Assembly: GCF_002001125.1 (NCBI RefSeq)
Contig: NZ_MUNV01000012.1
Span: forward strand, 220,257 to 284,256
Length of the DNA stretch: 64,000 bases
Direction: 5' to 3'
DNA from: Rhodanobacter sp. B04
GTDB lineage: Bacteria; Pseudomonadota; Gammaproteobacteria; Xanthomonadales; Rhodanobacteraceae
The notes under the pieces were generated by a model. The model searched no databases. It was not told where the DNA came from and saw only the letters and a list, made by a program, of their open reading frames with translations. Of this stretch, positions 26,359 to 35,278 are shown piece after piece (position 1 is the stretch's first letter; each line of letters starts with the position of its first letter). Both the position numbers and the translations under genes were made by a program.

Positions 26359-29013
26359 ATGCACGCACCTTCCGAGCAAACCCCTGCGCTGATCCGTCTT
26401 GGCGATTACCGCGCACCTGCCTGGCGCGTCGAGACGGTCGAGCTGGATTTCGATCTCGGCATCGACGCCAGCGAAGTGTTCGCCCGCCTGCTGCTTCGAC
26501 GAGATCCCACGCAGGCCACGCCGCTGCGGTTGGACGGCGCAAGCCTGCAACTGCTGTCGATCGCCCTGGATGGCCAGTCGCTGCCAGCCACGGCGTACCG
26601 CTACGTCGGCAACGTGCTGGAGGTCGACGGTGCGCGCGACGGCAGCGTGCTGGAAACCCGCGTGCGGCTGCGCCCGGCTGCGAACACCGCGCTGGAAGGC
26701 CTGTACCTGTCCGGCTCACGTGAGGCAGGCTTCCTGCTGACCCAGTGCGAGGCCGAAGGCTTCCGCCACATCACCTTCTTTCCCGACCGGCCCGACGTGC
26801 AGTCGCGCTACACCGTCACCTTGCGTGCCGACCGTACGCGTTTTCCGGTGCTGCTGGCCGGCGGCAACCCCGATGGCGACGGTGAACTGGAAGGCGGCCG
26901 GCACTGGGCGCGTTTTGTCGATCCACACCCGAAACCCAGCTACCTGTTCGCGCTGGTCGCAGGCCGGCTTGAGAACATCGAGCGCGACTATGTCACCGCC
27001 GACGGCCGCGCCGTGCAGCTGAAGATCTGGGCCGAAGCCGATGCGATCGACCGCTGCCATTACGCGATGGACGCGCTGGAACGCTCGATGCGCTGGGACG
27101 AGCAGGCCTATGGCCGCAACTACGACCTGGACGTGTTCCACGTCGTCGCCACGCATGACTTCAACATGGGCGCGATGGAGAACAAGGGCCTCAACATCTT
27201 CAACGCGAAATGCCTGCTGGCCGATCCGGACTCGACCACCGACGACGAATACCGGCATGTCGAGGCGGTGGTCGCGCACGAATACTTCCACAACTGGAGC
27301 GGCAACCGGGTCACCTGTCGCGACTGGTTCCAGCTGTCGTTGAAGGAAGGCCTCACCGTGTTCCGTGAACAGAGCTTTTCGGCCGACATGAACTCGGCAC
27401 CACTGAAACGCATCGAGGACGTCGCCCTGCTGCGCCGCGCGCAATTCCCGGAAGACGCCGGCCCGCTCGCGCATCCGGTACGTCCCGCGCAATACAGCGA
27501 GATCAACAATTTCTACACCGCCACGGTGTACGAGAAGGGCGCCGAGCTGGTGCGCATGCTCGCCGGCGCGCTGGGCAAGGACGGCTTTCGGCGTGGCATG
27601 GATCGCTACTTCGATCGCAACGACGGCAGCGCCGCCACGCTGGAAGATTTTCTCGCTGCCCTGGGCGACGCCAACGGGATCGACCTCTCCCCCTATCTGG
27701 CCTGGTACGCCCAGGCCGGCACGCCGCACCTGAAGGCGCACGGCCACTATGACGCCGCCGGCCATGAATTCACGCTTACGCTGGCACAGCACACGCCCGC
27801 CGCGGGCGTCGACCATGAATCCAGGCTGCCTTTGCCGATTCCGGTCAAGCTGGCCCTGTTCACGCACAACGGCGACATGCTGCCCTTGCGTCTGGACGGC
27901 CAGACGTCCGGCAACGAAAGCGAATGCATCGTCGTGCTGACGCAGGCGCGGCAGAGCTTCGTCTTCAGCAATGTCGTCACGTCCCCGGTGCCCTCCCTGC
28001 TGCGCGGATTCTCGGCACCGGTGATCCTGGAGTACGACTACACGCCGGACGAGCTGGCCCTGCTGCTTCGCCATGACGTCGACGGCTTCAATCGCTGGGA
28101 GGCTGGCCAGCAGCTCGCTACCCGCGCCTATGAAAACCTGCGCGACGGCAGTGCCGATGGCGCCCTGCAGGCCTGGTGCGCAACGCTGGCACAGCTGTTC
28201 CACGACAGCGCCATCGACGATGCACTGCTGGCCGACCTGCTGACCCCGCCGGGCGAGATCGAGCTGGCCGAACGCGAGATGGCGATCGACCCGCAGCACA
28301 TCCATGCGCTGCGCCAGAACCTGCAGCTGCGGCTTGCCGAGGAGTTGGGCGCCGAAGCCCTGCGCGAGCGCTATCAGCTACTCGCCACGCATACCAGCAT
28401 CGGGCTCGATGCGCTCAGCCAGGCGCAGCGCCGGCTCAAGCGCCGCGTGCTGGAGCTGCTGGCCCTGCTGGACAGCGCCCATGCCAGCACCCTGGCGGCA
28501 GCCCAGTATCGCGACGCGCCCGGCATGACCGACCGGCTCGCCGCGCTCACCGTACTGGTGCGCGGCCATGCAGCACAGGCAACCATGGCCCTGTCGGACT
28601 ATCGCGCACGCTATGCCGACAACGCCCTGGCGCTGGACAAGTGGTTTGCGGTGCAGGCGCAGCTGCCCGGCGATGCGGCACTGGAACGCGTACTGCTGCT
28701 GGAACGCGACACCGCGTTCACCCTGAAGAACCCGAACCGGGTGCAGGCGCTGCTGGGCGCCTTCGTGCGCGGCAATCCCAGCGGCTTCCACCGCGCCGAC
28801 GGTGCCGGTTACGGCCTGCTTGCCGAGCGGCTGGTCACACTCGATGCACTGAATCCCCAGGTTGCGGCGCGACTGGCCACGGCATTCAACGGCTGGCAGC
28901 GGCTTGAACCGCAACGGCGCGAGGCAGCCCGTGCCGCGATTGCCGGACTGGCCGGACGTGAGGGCCTTTCGCGCAACCTGGCCGAGATCATCGGCAACGT
29001 GCTCAATCACTGA
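26359..29013 (+). CDS. pepN: aminopeptidase N PepN
   Basis: The 884-residue M1 zinc metallopeptidase removes N-terminal residues from peptides in the cytosol. The exopeptidase motif GAMEN lies at about 271-275. The zinc site is HEYFH, with H307, E308 and H311, followed by the distal Glu in SLKEGLTVFRE. The C-terminal part is the helical domain typical of proteobacterial PepN (870 residues in E. coli). The ATG at 26359 (MHAPSEQTPALIRLGDYRAP) gives the family N-terminus. A hairpin follows 62 bases after the stop. Confidence 0.97.
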   Translation: MHAPSEQTPALIRLGDYRAPAWRVETVELDFDLGIDASEVFARLLLRRDPTQATPLRLDGASLQLLSIALDGQSLPATAYRYVGNVLEVDGARDGSVLETRVRLRPAANTALEGLYLSGSREAGFLLTQCEAEGFRHITFFPDRPDVQSRYTVTLRADRTRFPVLLAGGNPDGDGELEGGRHWARFVDPHPKPSYLFALVAGRLENIERDYVTADGRAVQLKIWAEADAIDRCHYAMDALERSMRWDEQAYGRNYDLDVFHVVATHDFNMGAMENKGLNIFNAKCLLADPDSTTDDEYRHVEAVVAHEYFHNWSGNRVTCRDWFQLSLKEGLTVFREQSFSADMNSAPLKRIEDVALLRRAQFPEDAGPLAHPVRPAQYSEINNFYTATVYEKGAELVRMLAGALGKDGFRRGMDRYFDRNDGSAATLEDFLAALGDANGIDLSPYLAWYAQAGTPHLKAHGHYDAAGHEFTLTLAQHTPAAGVDHESRLPLPIPVKLALFTHNGDMLPLRLDGQTSGNESECIVVLTQARQSFVFSNVVTSPVPSLLRGFSAPVILEYDYTPDELALLLRHDVDGFNRWEAGQQLATRAYENLRDGSADGALQAWCATLAQLFHDSAIDDALLADLLTPPGEIELAEREMAIDPQHIHALRQNLQLRLAEELGAEALRERYQLLATHTSIGLDALSQAQRRLKRRVLELLALLDSAHASTLAAAQYRDAPGMTDRLAALTVLVRGHAAQATMALSDYRARYADNALALDKWFAVQAQLPGDAALERVLLLERDTAFTLKNPNRVQALLGAFVRGNPSGFHRADGAGYGLLAERLVTLDALNPQVAARLATAFNGWQRLEPQRREAARAAIAGLAGREGLSRNLAEIIGNVLNH

Positions 29014-29075
29014 GCTGGGCCGGGGCAGGCGGGTCGTTCCCCTGCCTTGGGCGGTCTTCCCTGGCTTGTCTTCCC

Positions 29076-29103
29076 GGTGTGCGTGGCTAGCTCACGCCAC
29101 ACC
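29076..29103. terminator. hairpin between convergent pepN and the 61-codon gene
   Basis: GGTGTGCGTG, a seven-base loop, then CACGCCACACC forms a 10-pair stem with one bulge. No T-run follows on either strand, so it may slow or block 3' decay rather than act as an intrinsic terminator. Confidence 0.4.
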
Positions 29104-29118
29104 TTGGCAGCCGATGAT

Positions 29119-29304
29119 TCAGACGGCCAGATGATCCAGCGCTTCGAGCAGGCTGTGCATGCGCGACTCCAGACCCGGCTGCAATGCACCGCGCTCTTTC
29201 TCTTCGCGGTCGCCCAGGCTGTCCATCGCCATCTCGACCTGGCCAATCTCGATCAGCAGATCGTGATGCGGATAAACCGGTTCGAAGTTGAAGTTCATGT
29301 CCAT
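29119..29304 (-). CDS. small acidic protein of unknown function, 61 residues
   Basis: The product MDMNFNFEPVYPHHDLLIEI... has no signal peptide or membrane helix. It is largely helical in its C-terminal half (ESRMHSLLEALDHLAV), is acidic overall and carries an HH pair. I do not know a family. AAGGAGA seven bases before the ATG is a strong ribosome site and argues that the gene is real. A perfect TGTGA-N6-TCACA palindrome lies 62-78 bases upstream of the start, so expression is probably under a CRP/FNR-family regulator. Confidence 0.75.
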   Translation of the reverse strand: MDMNFNFEPVYPHHDLLIEIGQVEMAMDSLGDREEKERGALQPGLESRMHSLLEALDHLAV

Positions 29305-29366
29305 GGTATGTCTCCTTCGCGTGGGTTCGTGTTGGTGATGAGGAGAATGCATCGCCCGTGCCAATG

Positions 29367-29382
29367 TGTGATGCGCATCACA
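29367..29382. promoter_or_regulatory. perfect CRP/Clp-class operator
   Basis: TGTGATGCGCATCACA is a perfect 16-base palindrome equal to the CRP consensus TGTGA-N6-TCACA, which xanthomonad Clp also recognises. It is centred about 70 bases upstream of the 61-codon gene on the - strand. CATTCT at 29344-29349 on that strand could be a -10, which would place the site near -38 to -42 as in activator-dependent class II promoters. The inner GTGAT-N4-ATCAC also allows an FNR/DNR-type reading. Confidence 0.7.
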
Positions 29383-29507
29383 GTCGATAAGCAGGCTTCA
29401 TCACGCGACTGACGCGGCACGTCAGCTGCTGCCGCGGCCCGACACAAACCCCCTTTTCAGTCACCCCTTGTTCACGCGTACTCGGTGAAGATCGACCCAC
29501 GTTCCGC

Positions 29508-29656
29508 GACAGCGTTCGCTGTCTGCGCCAGCAAGATTCCGGTTTCTGGCGCTCGGCAATACGGTCATCCTGGATTCCCCCTGTTCCTGAGACCGCCGGG
29601 CGCCAGATCTATCAGCACAAGGCCCCGCGGCCAGCAACCGCGGGGCCTTGTCTTTT
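29508..29656 (+). ncRNA. candidate small RNA ending in a strong terminator
   Basis: This is the + strand part of the 608-base gene-free stretch 29305-29912. It holds hairpin GACAGCG-TT-CGCTGTC (29508-29523) and stem GCGCCAG/CTGGCGC (29525-29531 with 29546-29552). It ends in a 14-pair terminator at 29617-29651. No + strand gene lies between pepN (with a - strand gene in between) and the terminator, so the terminator needs another transcript. No known RNA family was recognised and the 5' end is not defined. Confidence 0.35.
29617..29656 (+). terminator. rho-independent terminator, + strand
   Basis: ACAAGGCCCCGCGG (29617-29630) pairs perfectly with CCGCGGGGCCTTGT (29638-29651) around a seven-base loop and is followed by CTTTT. 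A longer T-run lies at 29671-29677. It is one of the strongest stems in the window. Confidence 0.75.
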
Positions 29657-29687
29657 GGGCCTCGTCAAATTTTTTTCGGATCCCGCA

Positions 29688-29717
29688 AAAGACGACGGCA
29701 CCCCGAAAGGTGCCGTC
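29688..29717 (-). terminator. hairpin with T-tract on the - strand
   Basis: GACGGCACC (29694-29702) pairs with GGTGCCGTC (29709-29717). Read on the - strand the stem is followed by GTCTTTTGC, so it would end a transcript coming from the mnmG side. A further inverted repeat GATCGAAC/GTTCGATC lies at 29739-29762, inside that possible transcript. The remaining bases to 29912 show nothing else I can name. Confidence 0.45.
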
Positions 29718-29912
29718 TTGCTTCCTTCCCCGGTACGCGATCGAACCCCTGTCCGTTCGATCTCGGCGCGCGTAGTCGCGCAGCGTCTGCCCGTGGAAGT
29801 GCTGGTTTTATCAAGCAGGAAGCATGCCAGCCACTGGTATCAGCCGGCAAAGTGTTGATGGCGTTACCATAGCGCCCCGTTTTGTCACTTTTTGCACGAC
29901 CAGGGCAATTCC

Positions 29913-31787
29913 ATGCGCCATCCGACCCACTACGACGTCATCGTGATCGGCGGCGGCCACGCCGGCACCGAGGCGGCGCTGGCGTCCGCGCGTGTCGGCG
30001 CACGTACCCTGCTGCTCAGCCACAACATCGAGACGATCGGCCAGATGAGCTGCAACCCGGCCATCGGCGGCATCGGCAAGGGTCACCTGGTCAAGGAAAT
30101 CGATGCGCTGGGCGGCGCGATGGCGCAGGCGGCGGATCGCGCCGGTATTCAATGGCGCACGCTCAACGCCTCGAAAGGCCCGGCCGTGCGCGCCACCCGC
30201 TGCCAGGCCGACCGCGCCCTCTACAAGGCGGCCATTCGCCGCATCGTCGAGACCCAGCCGAACCTGGAGTTGTTCCAGCAGGCGGTCGACGACCTGATCA
30301 TCGAGAACGGCCGCGTCACCGGCGTGGTGACCCAGATGGGCCTTTCGTTCGGCGCACGCACGGTGGTGCTTACCGCCGGCACCTTCCTGGCCGGCAAGAT
30401 CCATATTGGCCCGGCCCAGTACGCCGGCGGCCGTGCCGGCGATCCGCCAGCCAGCACGCTGGCTGCCAAACTGCGCGAGCTGGCGGTGGCCGCCGACCGG
30501 CTGAAGACCGGTACGCCTCCGCGCATCGACCTGCGCAGCATCGACTTCAGCGAACTGGAAGAACAGCGTGGCGACGATCCGGCACCGGTGTTCTCCTATC
30601 TCGGCTCACGCGGCGACCACCCGCGCCAAGTCAGCTGCTGGATCACCCACACCAGCGAACGCACGCATGAGCTGATCCGCGGCGCGCTGGATCGTTCGCC
30701 GCTGTACACCGGCCAGATCGAAGGCATCGGCCCACGCTACTGCCCGTCGATCGAGGACAAGGTGGTGCGCTTCGCCGAGAAATCCTCGCACCAGATCTTC
30801 ATCGAGCCGGAAGGGCTGGACACCTTCGAGATCTACCCGAACGGCATCTCCACCTCGCTGCCGTACGACGTGCAGCTGGCGCTGGTGCACTCGATCAAGG
30901 GCTTCGAGCATGCCCACATCACGCGCCCGGGCTACGCGATCGAATACGACTACTTCGATCCGCGCGGTCTCCATCCGTGGCTGGAGACGAAGACGATTCC
31001 CGGCCTGTACTTCGCCGGCCAGATCAACGGCACCACCGGCTACGAGGAAGCCGGCGCGCAAGGCCTGATCGCCGGTCTCAACGCGGCACTCGCCGTCAAG
31101 GGCGACGCACCGTGGTATCCGCGCCGCGACGAAGCCTATATCGGCGTGCTGATCGATGACCTCACCAGCAACGGCACCATCGAGCCGTATCGCATGTTCA
31201 CCTCGCGCGCCGAATACCGGCTGCACCTGCGCGAGGACAACGCCGATTTGCGGCTTACCGAGACGGGCCATGCGCTGGGCGTGGTGCCGCAGGCGCGTTT
31301 CGACGCGCTGCGCATGAAGCGCGCGGCGGTCGAGCGCGAGACGCAGCGCCTCGGCGCGCTGTGGGCCGCACCGAACAATGCCTTGGGCGCGGCGATCGAA
31401 CGCCAACTCGGCATCGCGGTGAGCCGCGAGACCAATGCACTGGACCTGCTGCGTCGGCCGGAACTGGACTACGCGAAACTCGCCAGCGTCGACGGACTCG
31501 GCCCCGCCGTGGAGCGCGACGACGTCGCCGCCCAGGTCGAGGTGCAGACCAAGTATTCCGGTTATCTGGAGCGCCAGCGCGAAGAGGTCGAGCGCCAGCG
31601 CAGGCACGAGCACATGACGATTCCCGCCAGCTTCGACTACGACAAGGTCCGCGGCCTCTCCGCCGAAGTACTGCTGAAGCTGAAGCGCTCGCAGCCGGCC
31701 ACGATCGGGCAGGCAGCGCGCGTCAGCGGCGTCACCCCCGCCGCGATCTCGTTGCTGCTGGTGCACCTGAAACGCCACGCGGCCTGA
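29913..31787 (+). CDS. mnmG: tRNA cmnm5U34 synthesis protein MnmG (GidA)
   Basis: The 624-residue FAD protein works with MnmE to add the carboxymethylaminomethyl group to wobble uridine 34. The FAD motif [16 protein letters not shown] is at residues 7-22, followed by [19 protein letters not shown] and the C-terminal helical MnmE/tRNA-binding part. The ATG at 29913 gives the family start; upstream in-frame codons are not favoured. It lies alone after the 608-base intergenic stretch; mnmE and rsmG are not nearby. Confidence 0.97.
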   Translation: MRHPTHYDVIVIGGGHAGTEAALASARVGARTLLLSHNIETIGQMSCNPAIGGIGKGHLVKEIDALGGAMAQAADRAGIQWRTLNASKGPAVRATRCQADRALYKAAIRRIVETQPNLELFQQAVDDLIIENGRVTGVVTQMGLSFGARTVVLTAGTFLAGKIHIGPAQYAGGRAGDPPASTLAAKLRELAVAADRLKTGTPPRIDLRSIDFSELEEQRGDDPAPVFSYLGSRGDHPRQVSCWITHTSERTHELIRGALDRSPLYTGQIEGIGPRYCPSIEDKVVRFAEKSSHQIFIEPEGLDTFEIYPNGISTSLPYDVQLALVHSIKGFEHAHITRPGYAIEYDYFDPRGLHPWLETKTIPGLYFAGQINGTTGYEEAGAQGLIAGLNAALAVKGDAPWYPRRDEAYIGVLIDDLTSNGTIEPYRMFTSRAEYRLHLREDNADLRLTETGHALGVVPQARFDALRMKRAAVERETQRLGALWAAPNNALGAAIERQLGIAVSRETNALDLLRRPELDYAKLASVDGLGPAVERDDVAAQVEVQTKYSGYLERQREEVERQRRHEHMTIPASFDYDKVRGLSAEVLLKLKRSQPATIGQAARVSGVTPAAISLLLVHLKRHAA

Positions 31788-31885
31788 GTCTGTTCGTTGC
31801 CCAAGCCACAGGGACTTACGGCATGCAGCATCCGGCGACACTCATGGCATCATGCCCACTTTGACCAGCATGGGGAGCGCGCACG

Positions 31886-32665
31886 ATGGAAATCTGGATC
31901 GGTCGGGACGGTGAACGGCACGGCCCCTACAAGGAAGAGGACGTACGTCAGTGGCTGCGCAGCGGCCAGATCAGCCGCGAGGATCTGGCCTGGTATGAAG
32001 GCCTGGCCGATTGGCAACCGCTTTCCGTGTTGTTTCCCGATGAGGTGCGCAGTGCGCCACCAGCGGCCGACAACCCATATTCAGCACCCTCCGCACCTCT
32101 GCAGTCGCTGCCGCAGACCACCGCCGCCGCGCTGGAGGACTATGCCGGTTTCTGGAAGCGGGTGGCTGCCTACATCCTCGATGTGATCATCCTGTACATA
32201 CCGAACATGCTCATCATGAAGGCCATGGGCGGGGATGCGGCTCAAGCAACATTGCGGCAGGCCATACTGGCCGCACCGGGTGACCCGCATGCGATGCTGG
32301 CAGCCTATGGTCAGTTCTACTCGTCGATGGCGGGGACATCCCTGGTCACCTTTGCACTGGCGCTGCTGTACTTTGCCTTGTGCGAAAGCTCGGCTTGGCA
32401 GGCCACCGTGGGCAAATTGGCACTCGGTATCCGGGTCACCGACCTGCAGGGCAACCGGATCAGCTTTCTGCGTGCGCTGGGTCGTTACCCGGCCAAGTTC
32501 CTCAGTGCCATCATCTTTTTCATCGGCTTCCTGATGGTCGCCTGGACCCAGCGCAAGCAGGGCCTGCACGACATCATCTGCAGCACCCTCGTGCTCAACG
32601 GCCGGGCCAGCGAGTTCAAGCCGATCGAGACCTCGCCCGACAAGCGCAACTCGTTCAACGCCTGA
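31886..32665 (+). CDS. RDD family membrane protein with GYF-type N-terminal domain
   Basis: The first 60 residues ([20 protein letters not shown], then [18 protein letters not shown]) are a GYF_2-type domain that probably binds a peptide. A Pro-rich linker and an RDD domain follow, with the signature [20 protein letters not shown] and later [19 protein letters not shown], across three or four membrane helices. The function of RDD proteins is not settled; ion transport has been proposed for some. GGGGAG upstream of the ATG supports the start. It precedes tex by 161 bases. Confidence 0.88.
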   Translation: MEIWIGRDGERHGPYKEEDVRQWLRSGQISREDLAWYEGLADWQPLSVLFPDEVRSAPPAADNPYSAPSAPLQSLPQTTAAALEDYAGFWKRVAAYILDVIILYIPNMLIMKAMGGDAAQATLRQAILAAPGDPHAMLAAYGQFYSSMAGTSLVTFALALLYFALCESSAWQATVGKLALGIRVTDLQGNRISFLRALGRYPAKFLSAIIFFIGFLMVAWTQRKQGLHDIICSTLVLNGRASEFKPIETSPDKRNSFNA

Positions 32666-32756
32666 TTCGGCGCTGTCCATGCACGGCGCCGCAGTCCAGC
32701 TGTGGCGCCGTTCTCATTTGTGCACCAGCCTGTGCCGATGAGGCCCGAAGACGGCT

Positions 32757-32765
32757 TGCTATCAT
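32757..32765 (+). promoter_or_regulatory. putative extended -10 promoter before tex
   Basis: TGC-TATCAT is an extended -10 arrangement (TGnTAnnaT) 61 bases upstream of the tex ATG. No clear -35 is seen, which extended -10 promoters can do without. Confidence 0.35.
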
Positions 32766-32826
32766 CGCTGGCTCGATCCCATTCACCGCGGCGCGGCGCG
32801 CCGTTGCAAGGAACAGAAAGCCACCC

Positions 32827-35151
32827 ATGCTCAGCATCGAACAACGCATTGCCCTGGACATCGCCGCCAAGCCCGAGCAGGTTCACGCGGCCGTCGACCT
32901 GCTCGATGGCGGCGCCACCGTGCCGTTCATCGCGCGCTACCGCAAGGAAGTCACCGGCGGCCTCGACGACACCCAGCTGCGCCTGCTGGAAGAGCGCCTG
33001 CACTACCTGCGCGAACTGGAGGATCGCCGCGACGCGATCCTCGCCAGCATCGAGGAACAGGGCAAGCTGAGCGACGCGTTGAAGAGCGACATCCTCGCCG
33101 CCGACACCAAGGCACGGCTGGAGGATCTGTATCTGCCATACAAGCCGAAGCGGCGCACCAAGGCGCAGATCGCGCGCGAGGCCGGGCTGGAGCCGCTGGC
33201 ACTGGGCCTGCGTGAAGACCCCACGCTGACGCCCGAGGCATTCGCCGAAAAGTTCGTCGATGCCGAGAAAGGCGTTGCCGACGCACGCGCCGCGCTCGAT
33301 GGCGCGCGCGCGATCCTGATGGAGTCGATCGCCGAGGATGCGCACCTGGTCGGCGAGTTGCGCGACTGGCTGTGGGCGCAGGGCCAGATCCGCGCCAAGC
33401 TGGTCGAGGGCAAGGAGAACGAAGGCGCGAAATTCCGCGACTATTTCGATCACGTCGAGCCGATCGGCAAGATTCCCTCGCACCGCCTGCTGGCGCTGAT
33501 GCGAGCGCGCAACGAAGGGATCATCGAACTGGAGCTGGCACCGGCGGCCGACAGCGAACAGGGCCATGTCGAAGGCGAAGGCCGTGTCGCCGCGCGCGCC
33601 AGCATCCACAACCGCGGCCGTGCCGCCGATGCGTGGCTGCGTGAGACCGTGCGCCTGACCTGGCGGGTGAAGCTGCACCTGCATCTCACCCTCGACCTGT
33701 TCGGCCGCGTGCGCGAAGGCGCCGAGGACGAAGCGATCCGCGTGTTCGGCGACAACCTCAAGGACCTGATGCTGGCCGCGCCGGCTGGTGCGAAGACCGT
33801 GATGGGCCTCGATCCCGGCATTCGCACCGGCGTGAAGGTGGCCGTGGTCGATGCCACCGGCAAGCTGCTTGCCACCGACACGATCTACCCGCATGAACCG
33901 CGCCGGCAGTGGAACGAGTCGCTGGTCTCGCTGGCGAAGCTGTGCAAGCTGCACGGCGTGAACCTGATCGCGATCGGCAACGGCACCGCCTCGCGCGAGA
34001 CCGACAAGCTGGCCGGCGAGCTGATCAAGAAGCTTGCCGACGCCAAGCTGTCCAAGATCGTGGTGAGCGAAGCCGGGGCATCGGTGTATTCCGCGTCGGA
34101 GTTGGCGGCCAAGGAATTCCCGCAGCTGGACGTGAGCCTGCGCGGTGCGGTCTCCATCGCACGCCGCCTGCAGGATCCGCTGGCCGAACTGGTGAAGATC
34201 GAGCCGAAGGCGATCGGCGTCGGCCAGTACCAGCACGACGTGAACCAGATCAAGCTGGCGCGCGCGCTGGATGCGCGCGTCGAGGACTGCGTCAACGCGG
34301 TCGGGGTGGACGTGAACACCGCCTCCGCCGCGCTGCTGTCGCGCGTGGCCGGCCTGTCCGCGTCGGTCGCCGAGAACGTGGTCAAGCACCGCGACGCGAA
34401 TGGTCCGTTCCCCAACCGCAAGGCGTTGCTCAAGGTGCCGCGCCTGGGCGACAAGGCGTTCGAGCAGTGCGCCGGCTTCCTGCGCGTGCCGAACGGCGAC
34501 AACCCGCTGGACGCCAGTTCGGTGCATCCGGAAGCCTATCCGGTGGTTGAGCGGATCATCGCGCAATGCGGCCGCGAGGTGAAAAGCATCATCGGCGACA
34601 GCGGCTTCCTGCGTGGCCTGAAACCCGAGCAGTTCACCGACGATAAATTCGGCGTGCCCACCGTGCGCGACATCCTGAAGGAACTGGAAAAGCCCGGCCG
34701 CGACCCACGCCCTGAATTCGTCGCGCCGAGCTTCGCCGAGGGCGTCGAGGACGTGAAGGACCTCAGGCCCGGGATGATCCTGGAAGGCCGCGTCACCAAC
34801 GTCGCCGCGTTCGGCGCGTTCGTCGACATCGGCGTGCACCAGGATGGCCTGGTGCACGTCTCCGCGCTGTCGCACACCTTCGTCAAGGATCCGCGCGACG
34901 CGGTGAAAGCCGGCGACATCGTCAAGGTCAAGGTGATGGAGGTCGACCTGCCGCGCCAGCGCATCGGCCTGAGCATGCGGCTCGACGACGAGCCCGGGCA
35001 GGCACGCCCGGGGCGCCCGGCCAGCGGCAGCGATCATCCCGGTGGCCAGCGCGCGACGCGTGGCGCGTCTTCGGGCGGTGCTCCGAAACCTGTCGCGGCG
35101 CCGGCCAACAGCGCCTTTGCCGATGCCTTGTCGCGCGCCATAAAACGCTGA
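32827..35151 (+). CDS. tex: Tex family transcription accessory protein
   Basis: The 774-residue RNA-binding protein has the Tex N-terminal helical domain ([20 protein letters not shown]) and the YqgF/RNase H-like domain ([18 protein letters not shown]). Helix-hairpin-helix repeats ([20 protein letters not shown]) and a C-terminal S1 domain ([20 protein letters not shown]) follow. Tex acts in transcription processes and stress tolerance. The tail after residue 725 is Gly/Pro/Ala-rich and variable. [13 protein letters not shown] at 32827, preceded by AAGGAACAG, is the family start. Confidence 0.96.
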   Translation: MLSIEQRIALDIAAKPEQVHAAVDLLDGGATVPFIARYRKEVTGGLDDTQLRLLEERLHYLRELEDRRDAILASIEEQGKLSDALKSDILAADTKARLEDLYLPYKPKRRTKAQIAREAGLEPLALGLREDPTLTPEAFAEKFVDAEKGVADARAALDGARAILMESIAEDAHLVGELRDWLWAQGQIRAKLVEGKENEGAKFRDYFDHVEPIGKIPSHRLLALMRARNEGIIELELAPAADSEQGHVEGEGRVAARASIHNRGRAADAWLRETVRLTWRVKLHLHLTLDLFGRVREGAEDEAIRVFGDNLKDLMLAAPAGAKTVMGLDPGIRTGVKVAVVDATGKLLATDTIYPHEPRRQWNESLVSLAKLCKLHGVNLIAIGNGTASRETDKLAGELIKKLADAKLSKIVVSEAGASVYSASELAAKEFPQLDVSLRGAVSIARRLQDPLAELVKIEPKAIGVGQYQHDVNQIKLARALDARVEDCVNAVGVDVNTASAALLSRVAGLSASVAENVVKHRDANGPFPNRKALLKVPRLGDKAFEQCAGFLRVPNGDNPLDASSVHPEAYPVVERIIAQCGREVKSIIGDSGFLRGLKPEQFTDDKFGVPTVRDILKELEKPGRDPRPEFVAPSFAEGVEDVKDLRPGMILEGRVTNVAAFGAFVDIGVHQDGLVHVSALSHTFVKDPRDAVKAGDIVKVKVMEVDLPRQRIGLSMRLDDEPGQARPGRPASGSDHPGGQRATRGASSGGAPKPVAAPANSAFADALSRAIKR

Positions 35152-35278
35152 ACGAGGACCTCCAGGCCCCCGTCCGGATGATCGGCATTCCTGGCTGCAG
35201 CGCAGCATGCGCTTACGTATGGAATGCTTCAGGATACGTCCTGCCTAACTTCTCGTTAACGAATACAGGAGTGTCACC

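Noticed and set aside
29735..29790. tRNA-like T-arm motif (GTTCGATC) on the - strand upstream of mnmG.
   Set aside because: No acceptor stem, D-arm or anticodon stem can be formed around it. It is a simple 8-bp inverted repeat.
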